64,000 nt of DNA from RGIG2041 sp045537695 (GCA_045537695.1 JAZSQB010000069.1:5127-69126), one strand, 5' to 3'; shown: positions 15,778-23,528, numbered from the stretch's first letter. Numbers and translations are program-made. The notes: a model not told the origin generated them from the letters alone.

Positions 15778-16401
15778 ATGGCAGAATACCATTTAACAGC
15801 GCCTTTAAAGGATGAAGATGTTAAAAAGTTAAAACTTGGCGATACCGTATACATTAGCGGTGAGTGTTTTACTTGCCGTTCAAGACTTCAAAAGTATATT
15901 TTCGATGAAGGAAATGTGTTGCCTTTTGATACAAAGGACAGAAACATTTTAATCCATAACGGACCTATTGTTGTCAAAGAGGACGGAAAGTGGCGTTTAG
16001 TTTCCTTTATGCCCACATCGAGCATCCGTTTTGAAAAATGGGGTGCAAAAAGTGTTTCTGAATGGGGGCTTAAAATGATTGTAGGTAAAACTACAATGGG
16101 TGAAAAAACGGCACATATGATGAAAGAAAAGAAGTGCGTTCACGTATCTCCGCGTTCTGTAAGCCCTAACCTCTGGATAGATTCAATAGAAGTGCAGGAT
16201 GTTTATCTTTATGATGAACTTGGAAGAATTGAAGCTGCGTGGTTCTTTAAAATGAATGAATTAGGACCCTTTATCGTTGATATCGATGCAGAGGGTAATA
16301 ATTATTTTGACCATCTTGATAAAGATATAGCCGACAGAAAAGAGAAAGCTTTAAAAAAACTGGGTATTGATAATACTTTTGAATTTACAAAATTATATTA
16401 A
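15778..16401 (+). CDS. Fumarase/tartrate-dehydratase-type hydro-lyase, beta subunit
   Basis: A 207-residue beta subunit that completes the hydro-lyase. Conserved features are the start region LTAPL, GDTVYISGECFTCR (about 27-40), IHNGPIV (about 61) and VGKTTMGE (about 104), corresponding to HAGPV and GKGGM in better-known fumarases. Lysine/threonine substitutions at GKGGM may reflect a different substrate. A TTG 24 bases upstream is possible; the ATG at 15778 has AGGAGG. It is the last gene of the operon, before a strong terminator. Confidence 0.85.
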   Translation: MAEYHLTAPLKDEDVKKLKLGDTVYISGECFTCRSRLQKYIFDEGNVLPFDTKDRNILIHNGPIVVKEDGKWRLVSFMPTSSIRFEKWGAKSVSEWGLKMIVGKTTMGEKTAHMMKEKKCVHVSPRSVSPNLWIDSIEVQDVYLYDELGRIEAAWFFKMNELGPFIVDIDAEGNNYFDHLDKDIADRKEKALKKLGIDNTFEFTKLY

Positions 16402-16405
16402 CGAG

Positions 16406-16439
16406 AAAAGGACAATGGAAATCAATCCATTGTCCTTTT
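16406..16439 (+). terminator. Terminator of the AtuA/hydratase operon
   Basis: AAAAGGACAATGGA and TCCATTGTCCTTTT form a perfect 14-base stem with a six-base loop. The A-tract and T-tract make it work in both directions. Confidence 0.85.
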
Positions 16440-16465
16440 AATAATTTCAGGTGTTTTTTAGTTGT

Positions 16466-16600
16466 GTGTCAAACTCTTTTAAATGGTCTTATATACGCCC
16501 TGACACCAATTTGACACCATTTGATTTTGAATTTCTCATCACAAATTTATACGCCAAAATATTATATCACACTGTTAAATAACAGTCAATTATTCCTCCT
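16466..16600. repeat. Composite island end (right-end copy B joined to left-end copy 3)
   Basis: GTGTCAAACTCTTTTAAATG...ACGCCC matches the right-end block at 10535. It runs directly into TGACACCAATTTGACACC (16501-16518) and the promoter-bearing segment ATATCACACTGTTAAATAAC AGTCAATTATTC of the left-end blocks. No ychF core lies between them. From 16601 to the GH88 promoter nothing else is recognised. Confidence 0.6.
16561..16589 (-). promoter_or_regulatory. Leftward promoter in end repeat 3
   Basis: Minus-strand TTGACT (16584-16589), 17-base spacer, TATAAT (16561-16566). It reads leftward into the TGACACC repeats and the bidirectional terminator at 16406-16439, with no gene to drive. Confidence 0.55.
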
Positions 16601-16743
16601 CTTTTTGTTCCAAACCTACAATCACCTTTTGCCAATAATTACATATTAGCTCAAAAAACCATTTGAGATTTCAAAAAAATCCGTTTCACAGAAAATCGAA
16701 TTATAGGTACAATTAAAAACAAATGAAAATTTGAATCTTTTCC

Positions 16744-16772
16744 TTTACATTTCACTTTGGCTAATGTATAAT
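16744..16772 (+). promoter_or_regulatory. Promoter of the GH88 gene
   Basis: TTTACA (16744-16749), 17-base spacer, TATAAT (16767-16772), about 32 bases before the ATG. Confidence 0.75.
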
Positions 16773-16804
16773 ATTAACATCAAATGAAGAATGGAGGGTA
16801 TACT

Positions 16805-17938
16805 ATGTATATCAATGACCAAGACAAGAAATTCGCAGCCGAGCTTTTAGATAAAATGGTAACAAAGTTTTCCAAAACAGCAGACATCGTCGGCGACCGT
16901 ATTCCGCGCATCACCGATTATGAGGGCGCATATATTTACGCAGAAGAACCGTACTCCGCATGGGAAGCCGGCTTCTGGCCGGGCATCATGTGGATGATGT
17001 ATTTAAAAACAAAGGAAAACAAGTACAAAGAAAAGGCAGAGCACTGCGAAGAACTGTTAGACCAGGCAATTGAAGCCTTCACCTGCCTGCACCACGACGT
17101 TGGCTTTATGTGGTTGCCGAGCGCCGTTGCAAACTACCGCATCACCGGCAATGAAAAGTCCAGAGTGCGCGGTCTGCACGTTGCCTCTACCCTGGCGGGA
17201 CGCTTCAACCCGATCGGTTGCTTCATCCGCGCATGGAACGGCAGAAACCCGGAACACATCACAAAAGCAATCATCGACTGCATGATGAACACACCGCTTC
17301 TGTACTGGGCAAGCGAAGAAATTGGCGATAAACGCTTTGCAACCATCGCAAATCTGCACGCAGACACCGTTATCGATAACTTTATCCGTCCGGACGGTTC
17401 TGTCAACCATATGGTTGTATTCGACCCGGATACCGGCGAAGCAATCATGCGTCCACGCGGTCAGGGCTATGCAGAGGGCTCTTCCTGGACACGCGGTCAG
17501 TCCTGGGCAGTGTATGGCTTTACAATTGCCTATTTACATACGCAAAACCCGGAATATTTGGCCGCCGCAAAGCGCGTAGCCGATTACTTTATTTCCTCGC
17601 TGGATGAAACCTGCGTACCGCCGGTAGACTTCCGCCAGCCGCTTGAGCCGCATAAGCTCGACACCTCGGCAGGCGCAATCACCGCTTGCGGCTTGATTGA
17701 AATTTCCAAGCTGATGGAAAGCGAAGCCGAAGCAAAGAAGTACATGGATTGGGCAATGAAGATTATTCGCGGCATCTCTGTACACTGCGACTTCACGGAC
17801 AAGACACCGTCCATCCTGCAAATGAGCAGCGGACAATACCATACCGAAAAGACTATACACGTCAACCTCGTTTACGGCGACTACTACCTGTTCGAGGCGC
17901 TGATGAAGCTCGACGGTAACGAAATCTTCTTCTGGTAA
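16805..17938 (+). CDS. Unsaturated glucuronyl hydrolase, GH88
   Basis: A 377-residue alpha/alpha-barrel hydrolase that removes the 4,5-unsaturated uronic acid left on oligosaccharides by polysaccharide lyases. Asp98 in HHDVGFMW and Asp158 in IIDCMMN correspond to the two catalytic aspartates of the family. WxxGQSWAVYGF (about 232-243) and DTSAGA (about 286) are also typical. There is no signal peptide, so it acts in the cytoplasm on imported sugars. The start at 16805 fits GGAGGG; an upstream in-frame ATG at 16784 overlaps that site. Base composition is like the core genome and unlike the island just upstream. A heparinase-like lyase is encoded at 53697-58208. Confidence 0.93.
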   Translation: MYINDQDKKFAAELLDKMVTKFSKTADIVGDRIPRITDYEGAYIYAEEPYSAWEAGFWPGIMWMMYLKTKENKYKEKAEHCEELLDQAIEAFTCLHHDVGFMWLPSAVANYRITGNEKSRVRGLHVASTLAGRFNPIGCFIRAWNGRNPEHITKAIIDCMMNTPLLYWASEEIGDKRFATIANLHADTVIDNFIRPDGSVNHMVVFDPDTGEAIMRPRGQGYAEGSSWTRGQSWAVYGFTIAYLHTQNPEYLAAAKRVADYFISSLDETCVPPVDFRQPLEPHKLDTSAGAITACGLIEISKLMESEAEAKKYMDWAMKIIRGISVHCDFTDKTPSILQMSSGQYHTEKTIHVNLVYGDYYLFEALMKLDGNEIFFW

Positions 17939-17939
17939 A

Positions 17940-18206
17940 ATGAAAAACAGAATTTATAAAATTCGCACACAAAAAGGGCTTTCTCTGACCGATGTGTGCA
18001 GCCTCTACAAGTTGTATTTCGGCGAAAAGCTTTCCGTAAAGAAGCTACGCGATATTGAAGAAGGCAAGCTAATGCCGCCGCTCGGCACGTTTCTCTGTTT
18101 TGCAGAGCTGTTCGATGTAACGCTCGACTATCTGCTCTGTCGCACAGACGAAGCAAGCGAAGAATTGCGTATGCACCAAAAAGGACTCGTAGAGACAGAC
18201 AAATAA
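17940..18206 (+). CDS. Small XRE-type HTH protein
   Basis: An 88-residue protein with one Cro/C1-like helix-turn-helix: RTQKGLSLTDVCSLY (about 9-23), KLRDIEEGKLMPPLGTFLCFAELFDV and LDYLLCRT. It begins one base after the GH88 stop codon, so it is probably translated by coupling from the same transcript. It may regulate the hydrolase gene or a related sugar locus, but no operator was identified. The insert between helices is longer than in standard XRE proteins. Confidence 0.82.
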   Translation: MKNRIYKIRTQKGLSLTDVCSLYKLYFGEKLSVKKLRDIEEGKLMPPLGTFLCFAELFDVTLDYLLCRTDEASEELRMHQKGLVETDK

Positions 18207-18265
18207 AATTAAAAGCACTTTTCTTTGGGCGAGTAGCCTTAGAAAGGTGCTTTTAATTTTTAAAT
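18205..18265 (+). terminator. Terminator of the GH88/HTH operon (likely bidirectional)
   Basis: Arms 18205-18224 and 18241-18260 pair over about 20 bases with one wobble. The left arm starts AAAATTAAAAGC and the right arm ends GCTTTTAATTTT. It lies between convergent genes and probably also ends malQ transcripts. Confidence 0.8.
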
Positions 18266-18316
18266 ATGTTACAATAGTTTGAATATTTTAGAAAGAAGAT
18301 ATAAAAGAGTTTTAAA

Positions 18317-19744
18317 TTATCGTGCATACATTTGATTGAGTTTCTTAAACTTTTCTTTATCAATACCATTAAGTTGGTCTCTTGTCACGCGGTATGCCCA
18401 GTTGCCGTCCGCTTTGCCCGGAATATTCAGTCTCGTATCCGAACCGTAGCCGAGCAAATCCTGCATCGGCAACACCACTAAACGGGCGTGACTTGCAAAC
18501 AGGGTGCGCAGTATGCTGTAGCAACCGCTCTCCCAATGCTCCGTGTGTCCGCAATACTCGAGCATTCTTGCGCGCGAAGCATCGTCGAGTTCCCAAAGGT
18601 ACCCCAAAAGTGTATTGTTGTCGTGCGTACCCGTATAGGCTACGCAATTTTCAGGATAGTGATGCGGTTGGTGCAAGCTGTCCCCTTCGCCCAAAAAACC
18701 AAACTGGAACACGCGCATCCCCGGAAAACCGCTTTCCTGCACAAGTGCGTGCACTTCCGGTGTAATATCGCCCAAGTCCTCGGCGATGATTTCCGTATCC
18801 CCTGCCGCCGCTTTGATTACATCTATAAACGCCATACCGGGACCCTTTTCCCAATGACCTTCCCTTGCCGTCTCCGCATCGCCTGGCACTGCCCAGTAGG
18901 ATTCAATACCACGAAAGTGGTCAATGCGCACGGCATCGAAAAGCTTTGCCATATGGCGGATACGGTCGCACCACCACTGATAGCCGTCCTTTTTCATTTC
19001 TGCCCAGTTGTATATCGGATTACCCCAAAGCTGACCGTCTTCGCAGAAATAATCCGGCGGCACACCGGCAACCCACGCCGGCTGATTGTCCTCTTTTAAG
19101 CAATACTGTGCTTTATTACTCCACACATCACAACTGTCGTGCGACACATAAATCGGAATGTCACCAATGATGCGAATGCCGCGCTCGTTTGCGTACTTCT
19201 TAATTTCCGCCCACTGCGTGAAAAATGCATACTGAATAAATTTCCACATAAAGAGCACATCTTCGTCTATGCTGTCATTCGTCCACGCAAACCACGGCGC
19301 TTCATCGTTCGCTGCCTTGCGCGCCATAAATTCACAGAATTTGGACAAATATGCATCCTCTGCAATAAACGCTTCTATCGCATCTCTGTTCTGCACACGC
19401 TTGGACGCCTTCATCAAAAGTTCCAGTCTTGTGTGGTACAGGCGCACAAACTCGCAAACATACGGATTCTGCTGTCGGTAGGCATCCAGTTCTTCCACCG
19501 TCACCAATCCCTGTCTGTGCAAGGTATTTAAATCCACAAAATACGGATTGCCGCCGAAGGTCGAATACGATTTGTACGGCGAATTACACGCATCCACCAT
19601 ACAAAACGGCAACACCTGCCAGTAGCTAAAGCCACATGCCTTTAAAAAATCTACAAATTGCTTTGCTTCGTCACCGAAGCTGCCGATGGAATACTCCCCG
19701 TAAAGAGAGGAAATATGCATCAGCACACCGCTTTTTCTTTCCAT
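18317..19744 (-). CDS. malQ: 4-alpha-glucanotransferase (amylomaltase, GH77)
   Basis: A 475-residue GH77 enzyme that transfers glucan chains between malto-oligosaccharides in the cytoplasm. Typical features are the N-terminal RKSGVLMHISSL, DIPIYVSHDSCDVW (about 195), the nucleophile region DAVRIDHFRG (about 288), AEDLG (about 335) and YTGTHDNNTLLG (about 390). Length is normal for bacterial MalQ. It lies 15 bases after the alpha/beta hydrolase gene and shares its promoter. No glycogen or maltose transport genes are nearby. Confidence 0.95.
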   Translation of the reverse strand: MERKSGVLMHISSLYGEYSIGSFGDEAKQFVDFLKACGFSYWQVLPFCMVDACNSPYKSYSTFGGNPYFVDLNTLHRQGLVTVEELDAYRQQNPYVCEFVRLYHTRLELLMKASKRVQNRDAIEAFIAEDAYLSKFCEFMARKAANDEAPWFAWTNDSIDEDVLFMWKFIQYAFFTQWAEIKKYANERGIRIIGDIPIYVSHDSCDVWSNKAQYCLKEDNQPAWVAGVPPDYFCEDGQLWGNPIYNWAEMKKDGYQWWCDRIRHMAKLFDAVRIDHFRGIESYWAVPGDAETAREGHWEKGPGMAFIDVIKAAAGDTEIIAEDLGDITPEVHALVQESGFPGMRVFQFGFLGEGDSLHQPHHYPENCVAYTGTHDNNTLLGYLWELDDASRARMLEYCGHTEHWESGCYSILRTLFASHARLVVLPMQDLLGYGSDTRLNIPGKADGNWAYRVTRDQLNGIDKEKFKKLNQMYAR

Positions 19745-19759
19745 ATACCAAAATATCCT

Positions 19760-20476
19760 TTATGCGTATTTTTCAACGAAATTGATAATCGGTGTCGGAT
19801 CCTCCAAGCCGTGCGGATGGTGTTTACAGCCTTCTTTGCCGTATACCTCAATGATACCGCCCTTTGCTTTGTACATTTCTTCAAAAACTGCGCCATTTTC
19901 TTTGTACGGTACAACATCGTCCGCATCACCGTAAACCATGATGACCGGCTTTTTATCGGCAAGGAGCTTGCCGACCTTATCAATCGGATGCTCCCTATAG
20001 TTAATCAAGTCGAGTAATTTTAGACCTGTTGCCTTGTAAAATTCAGTATAAATTGCACCAAACGTCTCACGCGTGCCAAGACCGCACGGGCAGGACAGAT
20101 AGTTCATTACCGGCGCGTCAATGTAGAGACAGGAAACAAGCTCCGGATACTTTGCAGTAAACTTTACCGCGATCTGACCGCCGCAGCTCATACCAACTGG
20201 CACGCAGGTCATATCCAGATCATATGTCTTACTAATATATGCGCAAAAACGCGCCTTTGTGTCCAGAACCTCTTCGGTACACCAGCGCGTCACATTCTTA
20301 TTGAACGCCACACACCAACCGCGCTTTAACATCTCGATTTCAAAGCCCGGAAAAGCATTTCTATACTCTGTTTTTAAGAGCCATTTGCCGCACTTCTCGC
20401 CCTTCGGAAATACGATAGATGCCATTTTCCCTTCAAATTCAAATTCCTCAATTTCAAAGCCAAACCAATCTGCCAT
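19760..20476 (-). CDS. Alpha/beta hydrolase
   Basis: A 238-residue alpha/beta-hydrolase-fold protein. The nucleophile elbow is GMSCGG (about residue 106), the acid is likely in YGDADDVVPY (about 188) and the His in HHPHG (about 223). There is no signal peptide. The substrate is unknown. Co-transcription with malQ suggests work on a sugar ester, which is only inference. It starts 36 bases downstream of a good promoter. Confidence 0.82.
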   Translation of the reverse strand: MADWFGFEIEEFEFEGKMASIVFPKGEKCGKWLLKTEYRNAFPGFEIEMLKRGWCVAFNKNVTRWCTEEVLDTKARFCAYISKTYDLDMTCVPVGMSCGGQIAVKFTAKYPELVSCLYIDAPVMNYLSCPCGLGTRETFGAIYTEFYKATGLKLLDLINYREHPIDKVGKLLADKKPVIMVYGDADDVVPYKENGAVFEEMYKAKGGIIEVYGKEGCKHHPHGLEDPTPIINFVEKYA

Positions 20477-20511
20477 TTTTCTTCCGTCCTTTCTGCCTAA
20501 AACTTAAAACT

Positions 20512-20540
20512 AGTATAACAGCTTTTGCGCATAATTGCAA
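20512..20540 (-). promoter_or_regulatory. Promoter of the hydrolase/malQ operon
   Basis: Minus-strand TTGCAA (20535-20540), 17-base spacer, TATACT (20512-20517). Confidence 0.65.
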
Positions 20541-20589
20541 CATTCGAATCCTCTTTTTTCAAAAAATTTGAAACTTTTTTAAAAAAAGC

Positions 20590-20618
20590 TTTACAAATTC
20601 AAAATCCCGTGTTATAAT
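20590..20618 (+). promoter_or_regulatory. Promoter of tRNA-Gly
   Basis: TTTACA (20590-20595), 17-base spacer, TATAAT (20613-20618), about 20 bases before the mature 5' end. Confidence 0.75.
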
Positions 20619-20638
20619 ATTAAACGTTCCAAAGAAAT

Positions 20639-20713
20639 GCGGGAGTGGCTCAGTGGTAGAGCGTCACCTTGCCAAGGTGAACGTCGCGAGTTCGAATCTC
20701 GTCTTCCGCTCCA
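20639..20713 (+). tRNA. tRNA-Gly (GCC)
   Basis: A 75-base cloverleaf with encoded CCA. The seven-base acceptor pairs GCGGGAG with CTTCCGC, including one G-T pair. The D-arm contains GGCTCAGTGGTAGAGC, the anticodon loop reads TTGCCAA (GCC, glycine) and the T-arm contains GTTCGAATC. It has its own promoter and terminator. Confidence 0.97.
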
Positions 20714-20718
20714 AAAAA

Positions 20719-20750
20719 ATGACCTATCCAACGGATAGGTCATTTTTTTT
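20719..20750 (+). terminator. Terminator after tRNA-Gly
   Basis: ATGACCTATCC and GGATAGGTCAT pair perfectly around a three-base loop, followed by seven further T. Confidence 0.9.
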
Positions 20751-20845
20751 GTGTGTTCACAGACGAGATGTAAGCGAGCAGAGTTCGTCGTAGCAGCCGC
20801 AATGACGCGATAGGCATTGCGGTCTGCGAAGGTCCGTTTCATTTT

Positions 20846-20885
20846 CCACCCCGTTGCGGCAGGAGCAAGCCCCTACCCTACAATG
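20846..20885. repeat. Intergenic repeat-like segment
   Basis: On the minus strand this reads CATTGTAGGGTAGGGGCTTG followed by CTCCTGCCGC. The CA-TGTAGGG opening is shared with the hairpin near 37391-37420 (CACTGTAGGGG). It resembles short intergenic repeats common in gut Clostridia; copy number cannot be judged here. Confidence 0.35.
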
Positions 20886-20899
20886 TTATTCTAATTTAA

Positions 20900-21757
20900 T
20901 TATCCGCAATTTTTAATTTCGCACAGCCGCACACGGTTGCCGCGACAGAGCAATGCATCGGAAATCTGCGTTTCCGTCAGGCAGCCACAATAGCGTTGCT
21001 GTTCATCAAACAGATGCACCATGTGGTATTTGTCATACGAAAAATGCGCCGCAATCTGTTTTGCCAGCGTATCTCTCTGCGCCGCAATATTGCGCACACG
21101 GATTACCTTTTGTTTTGTTAGCTTTTGCTTGTATTCCGCCACCTGGCGCATCATTAAATATGCATTGTTTTTTTTCTCTGTACTCATATTAAACAGCAAA
21201 AATGCCACCAACATCATCAACGATACATTAAAGGATTGCTGCCATAGCGCTAAAATCGCGCATACCCCAACGAACAGCACAAAAAAACATGTTACCAACT
21301 CCGTTACGCGAATAGCGCGCAAAAGTCCCAAACGTGCCGTCAGATACGCTTTTAAAACGCGCCCGCCGTCTAATGGGACAATCGGCAGCAAATTGATGCC
21401 GGCAATAGACAAATGGGACAACATTAAAAACTGGACGTCCGCCTCCCCCGTCCCCAATGCAAAATACAGACCGGCTGCAACGCACAGATTTGCAACTGGT
21501 CCGGCAAGACAGAGCATTATTTCCTCAGACGGCTCTCGTATGCAGTTATCGTGCAAACGAAGTGTTATCCCAAATGGCTGCAGCACAAGTCCATTATGCT
21601 TGAGCTTGAGTCGCACCGACACGAAATAGTGCGCAAGCTCATGTACCGCAAGGACACTATACGAAAGCAAAAGCCATTTTAGTACACCACAGAGCGCCGA
21701 AAACAGCACAAGCACAACCGTCCAGAGGCTGACATACAAATTGCCTGCTTTAATCAT
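20900..21757 (-). CDS. spoIVFB: SpoIVFB-type M50 site-2 protease
   Basis: A 285-residue polytopic metalloprotease of the SpoIVFB type, which cleaves pro-sigma-K in the mother cell outer forespore membrane. Zinc ligands are in VHELAHYF (about residue 40) and NLLPIVPLDGGR (about 121-132). The C-terminal third (about 205-285) resembles a single shortened CBS domain, which in SpoIVFB senses ATP. Four or more membrane segments precede it. It overlaps the upstream small gene by four bases (ATGA), a sign of tight coupling like SpoIVFA-SpoIVFB. Confidence 0.88.
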   Translation of the reverse strand: MIKAGNLYVSLWTVVLVLFSALCGVLKWLLLSYSVLAVHELAHYFVSVRLKLKHNGLVLQPFGITLRLHDNCIREPSEEIMLCLAGPVANLCVAAGLYFALGTGEADVQFLMLSHLSIAGINLLPIVPLDGGRVLKAYLTARLGLLRAIRVTELVTCFFVLFVGVCAILALWQQSFNVSLMMLVAFLLFNMSTEKKNNAYLMMRQVAEYKQKLTKQKVIRVRNIAAQRDTLAKQIAAHFSYDKYHMVHLFDEQQRYCGCLTETQISDALLCRGNRVRLCEIKNCG

Positions 21758-22035
21758 TTCTGCGCCTCTACGATGCGGTCACAAAACTGATTAAACGCTT
21801 CGATGGATTCATCCCGCGCACGTACAAAATCCGGCGCACCGCGCAAATAGTATTCCAAGCCATTTTTCGTCTGCGCAAGCATATCACCACCGCACAGTCT
21901 TGCAAATGCAAAATATAAAAACAGCCCGAAGCAGAGCAGCATACGCAGTATGAATCCTGTGCCCTTAATCTGTGGCTGTGCCATTTTAGGCCTTCGTAGA
22001 TTTGCGCGCACTTTTTTATATGACTTATCCATCAC
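21754..22035 (-). CDS. Small single-pass membrane protein upstream of spoIVFB (minimal SpoIVFA candidate)
   Basis: A 93-residue protein with a basic N-terminus, one membrane helix (about residues 30-48) and a C-terminal domain of about 45 residues. No family is recognised. Its place and four-base overlap with spoIVFB match spoIVFA, the inhibitor and anchor of SpoIVFB. The LytM/M23 domain of Bacillus SpoIVFA is absent. It may be a reduced SpoIVFA or a lineage-specific partner. Confidence 0.7.
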   Translation of the reverse strand: MMDKSYKKVRANLRRPKMAQPQIKGTGFILRMLLCFGLFLYFAFARLCGGDMLAQTKNGLEYYLRGAPDFVRARDESIEAFNQFCDRIVEAQK

Positions 22036-22191
22036 AAATCACCTCTTCTGTACAAGCTATGCGCCAGAAGAGAAAATAATGCGTGTATTTTGCGACAACT
22101 ACTATGTCATCAACAGGATTTTGACAGGCACCCTCGGAAAAGAGCTGTCACGATGCGATCGAGAGAGATATCTCCTCTATTTTGCACTACT

Positions 22192-22241
22192 CTCCCTCCG
22201 TCTTTGCCTAAGGCAAATCCACCTTCCTCAACAGAGGGAGG
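22192..22241. repeat. Palindromic intergenic repeat (REP-like)
   Basis: CTCCCTC (22192-22198) and GAGGGAG (22234-22240) enclose an inner hairpin TTTGCCTAAGGCAAA (22203-22217) and CCACCTTCCTC. Sequences of this form (CTCCCTCCGTC-hairpin-CCACCTxCCTC-GAGGGAG) are widespread between genes in gut Clostridia. The rest of 22036-22275 shows no gene. Confidence 0.5.
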
Positions 22242-22275
22242 CAATACATAAATTCTATCTGCAAACCAAAATAAA

Positions 22276-22300
22276 AAAAGCGATGTATTGCATCGCTTTT
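22276..22300 (-). terminator. Terminator after metK
   Basis: Minus-strand AAAAGCGATG and CATCGCTTTT with a five-base loop, then a T-run. Confidence 0.85.
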
Positions 22301-22308
22301 TGCTGTTA

Positions 22309-23490
22309 TTAAAGTCCGGCTTCTGCGCGGAGAACATCCGCTTTGTCTGTCTTTTCCCAGGACAAGTCCAAATCGTCACGTCCCATATGACCGTATGCAG
22401 CTGTCTGCTTGTAAATCGGGCGTCTCAGGTCGAGGTTCTTGATAATGGCAGACGGACGAAGGTCAAAATGCTTATTTACCAATTCCTCAATCTTCTCTTC
22501 TGGAATTTTCGCTGTGCCAAAGGTTTCTACCAATACGGATACCGGCTTTGCTACACCGATGGCATACGCAATCTGAATTTCGCATTTATCTGCAAGCCCT
22601 GCGGCAACGACGTTTTTTGCAACATATCTTGCTGCATATGCTGCACTGCGGTCCACCTTCGTCGGGTCTTTACCGGAGAAGGCACCGCCGCCGTGTCTGC
22701 CCACGCCGCCATAAGTATCAACGATAATCTTTCTGCCGGTGTGACCGCTGTCACCCTGCGGACCGCCAACAACAAATCTGCCGGTCGGGTTGATTAAAAA
22801 CTTTGTATCGTCATCCACCAGTTCGCTCGGCAGCGACGGGAGGATTACTTCTTTGATAATATCTGCGCGCAGTGTTTCAAGTGCAACGCTTTCATCATGC
22901 TGACTGGATACAACAACGGTATCAATACGCACCGGTGTGTTGCCGTCATATTCTACGGTCACCTGTGTCTTACCATCCGGACGCAGATAGGTCAAAACGC
23001 CCTTCTTGCGCACATCGGTCAGGCGAAGCGCCATTTTGTGTGCCAGGTAAATCGGCATCGGCATCAAGGTTTCTGTTTCGTTACAAGCGTAACCAAACAT
23101 CATGCCCTGGTCGCCCGCGCCGCCGTTGGAATCGTCCATTTCGCCTTCCTTCGCTTCGAGCGCTTTATCTACGCCAAGCGCAATATCCGGCGACTGCTTA
23201 TCCAGCGCCGTAATGACCGCGCAGGTATCGCAGTCAAAGCCATACTTCGCTCTGTCATAACCGGTTTCGCGTACAGTCTGGCGTACGAGCTCCTGAATAT
23301 CAATATCCGCTTTGGTAGAAATTTCACCGACAACCATTACAAGACCGGTCGTCGCCGTAACTTCACAAGCCACGCGGCTCATTGGATCCTGCGCCAAAAG
23401 CGCATCTAATACCGCATCGGAAATCAAGTCACATATTTTATCCGGATGCCCTTCCGTAACGGACTCGGATGTAAAAAGTCTTCTTGCCAT
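22309..23490 (-). CDS. metK: S-adenosylmethionine synthetase
   Basis: A 393-residue enzyme that makes SAM from methionine and ATP. Signature motifs are present: SESVTEGHPDK at the N-terminus, the GAGDQGMMFGYA signature (about 119-130) and GGGAFSGKDPTKVDRS (about 262-277). Length is normal. It is monocistronic with its own promoter (23529-23557) and terminator. No SAM-I, S-box or other riboswitch motif is visible in the short leader. Confidence 0.98.
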   Translation of the reverse strand: MARRLFTSESVTEGHPDKICDLISDAVLDALLAQDPMSRVACEVTATTGLVMVVGEISTKADIDIQELVRQTVRETGYDRAKYGFDCDTCAVITALDKQSPDIALGVDKALEAKEGEMDDSNGGAGDQGMMFGYACNETETLMPMPIYLAHKMALRLTDVRKKGVLTYLRPDGKTQVTVEYDGNTPVRIDTVVVSSQHDESVALETLRADIIKEVILPSLPSELVDDDTKFLINPTGRFVVGGPQGDSGHTGRKIIVDTYGGVGRHGGGAFSGKDPTKVDRSAAYAARYVAKNVVAAGLADKCEIQIAYAIGVAKPVSVLVETFGTAKIPEEKIEELVNKHFDLRPSAIIKNLDLRRPIYKQTAAYGHMGRDDLDLSWEKTDKADVLRAEAGL

Positions 23491-23528
23491 AATACATACC
23501 CCATTCTTTCGTTTGGTTTCACCTAAGT

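Noticed and set aside
18382..19629. Overlapping plus-strand frames opposite malQ
   Set aside because: They are shadow frames of a full-length GH77 gene without start signals.
20612..20842. Minus-strand frame across the tRNA-Gly gene
   Set aside because: It overlaps a clear tRNA with its own promoter and terminator; the translated repeats are tRNA and hairpin sequence.
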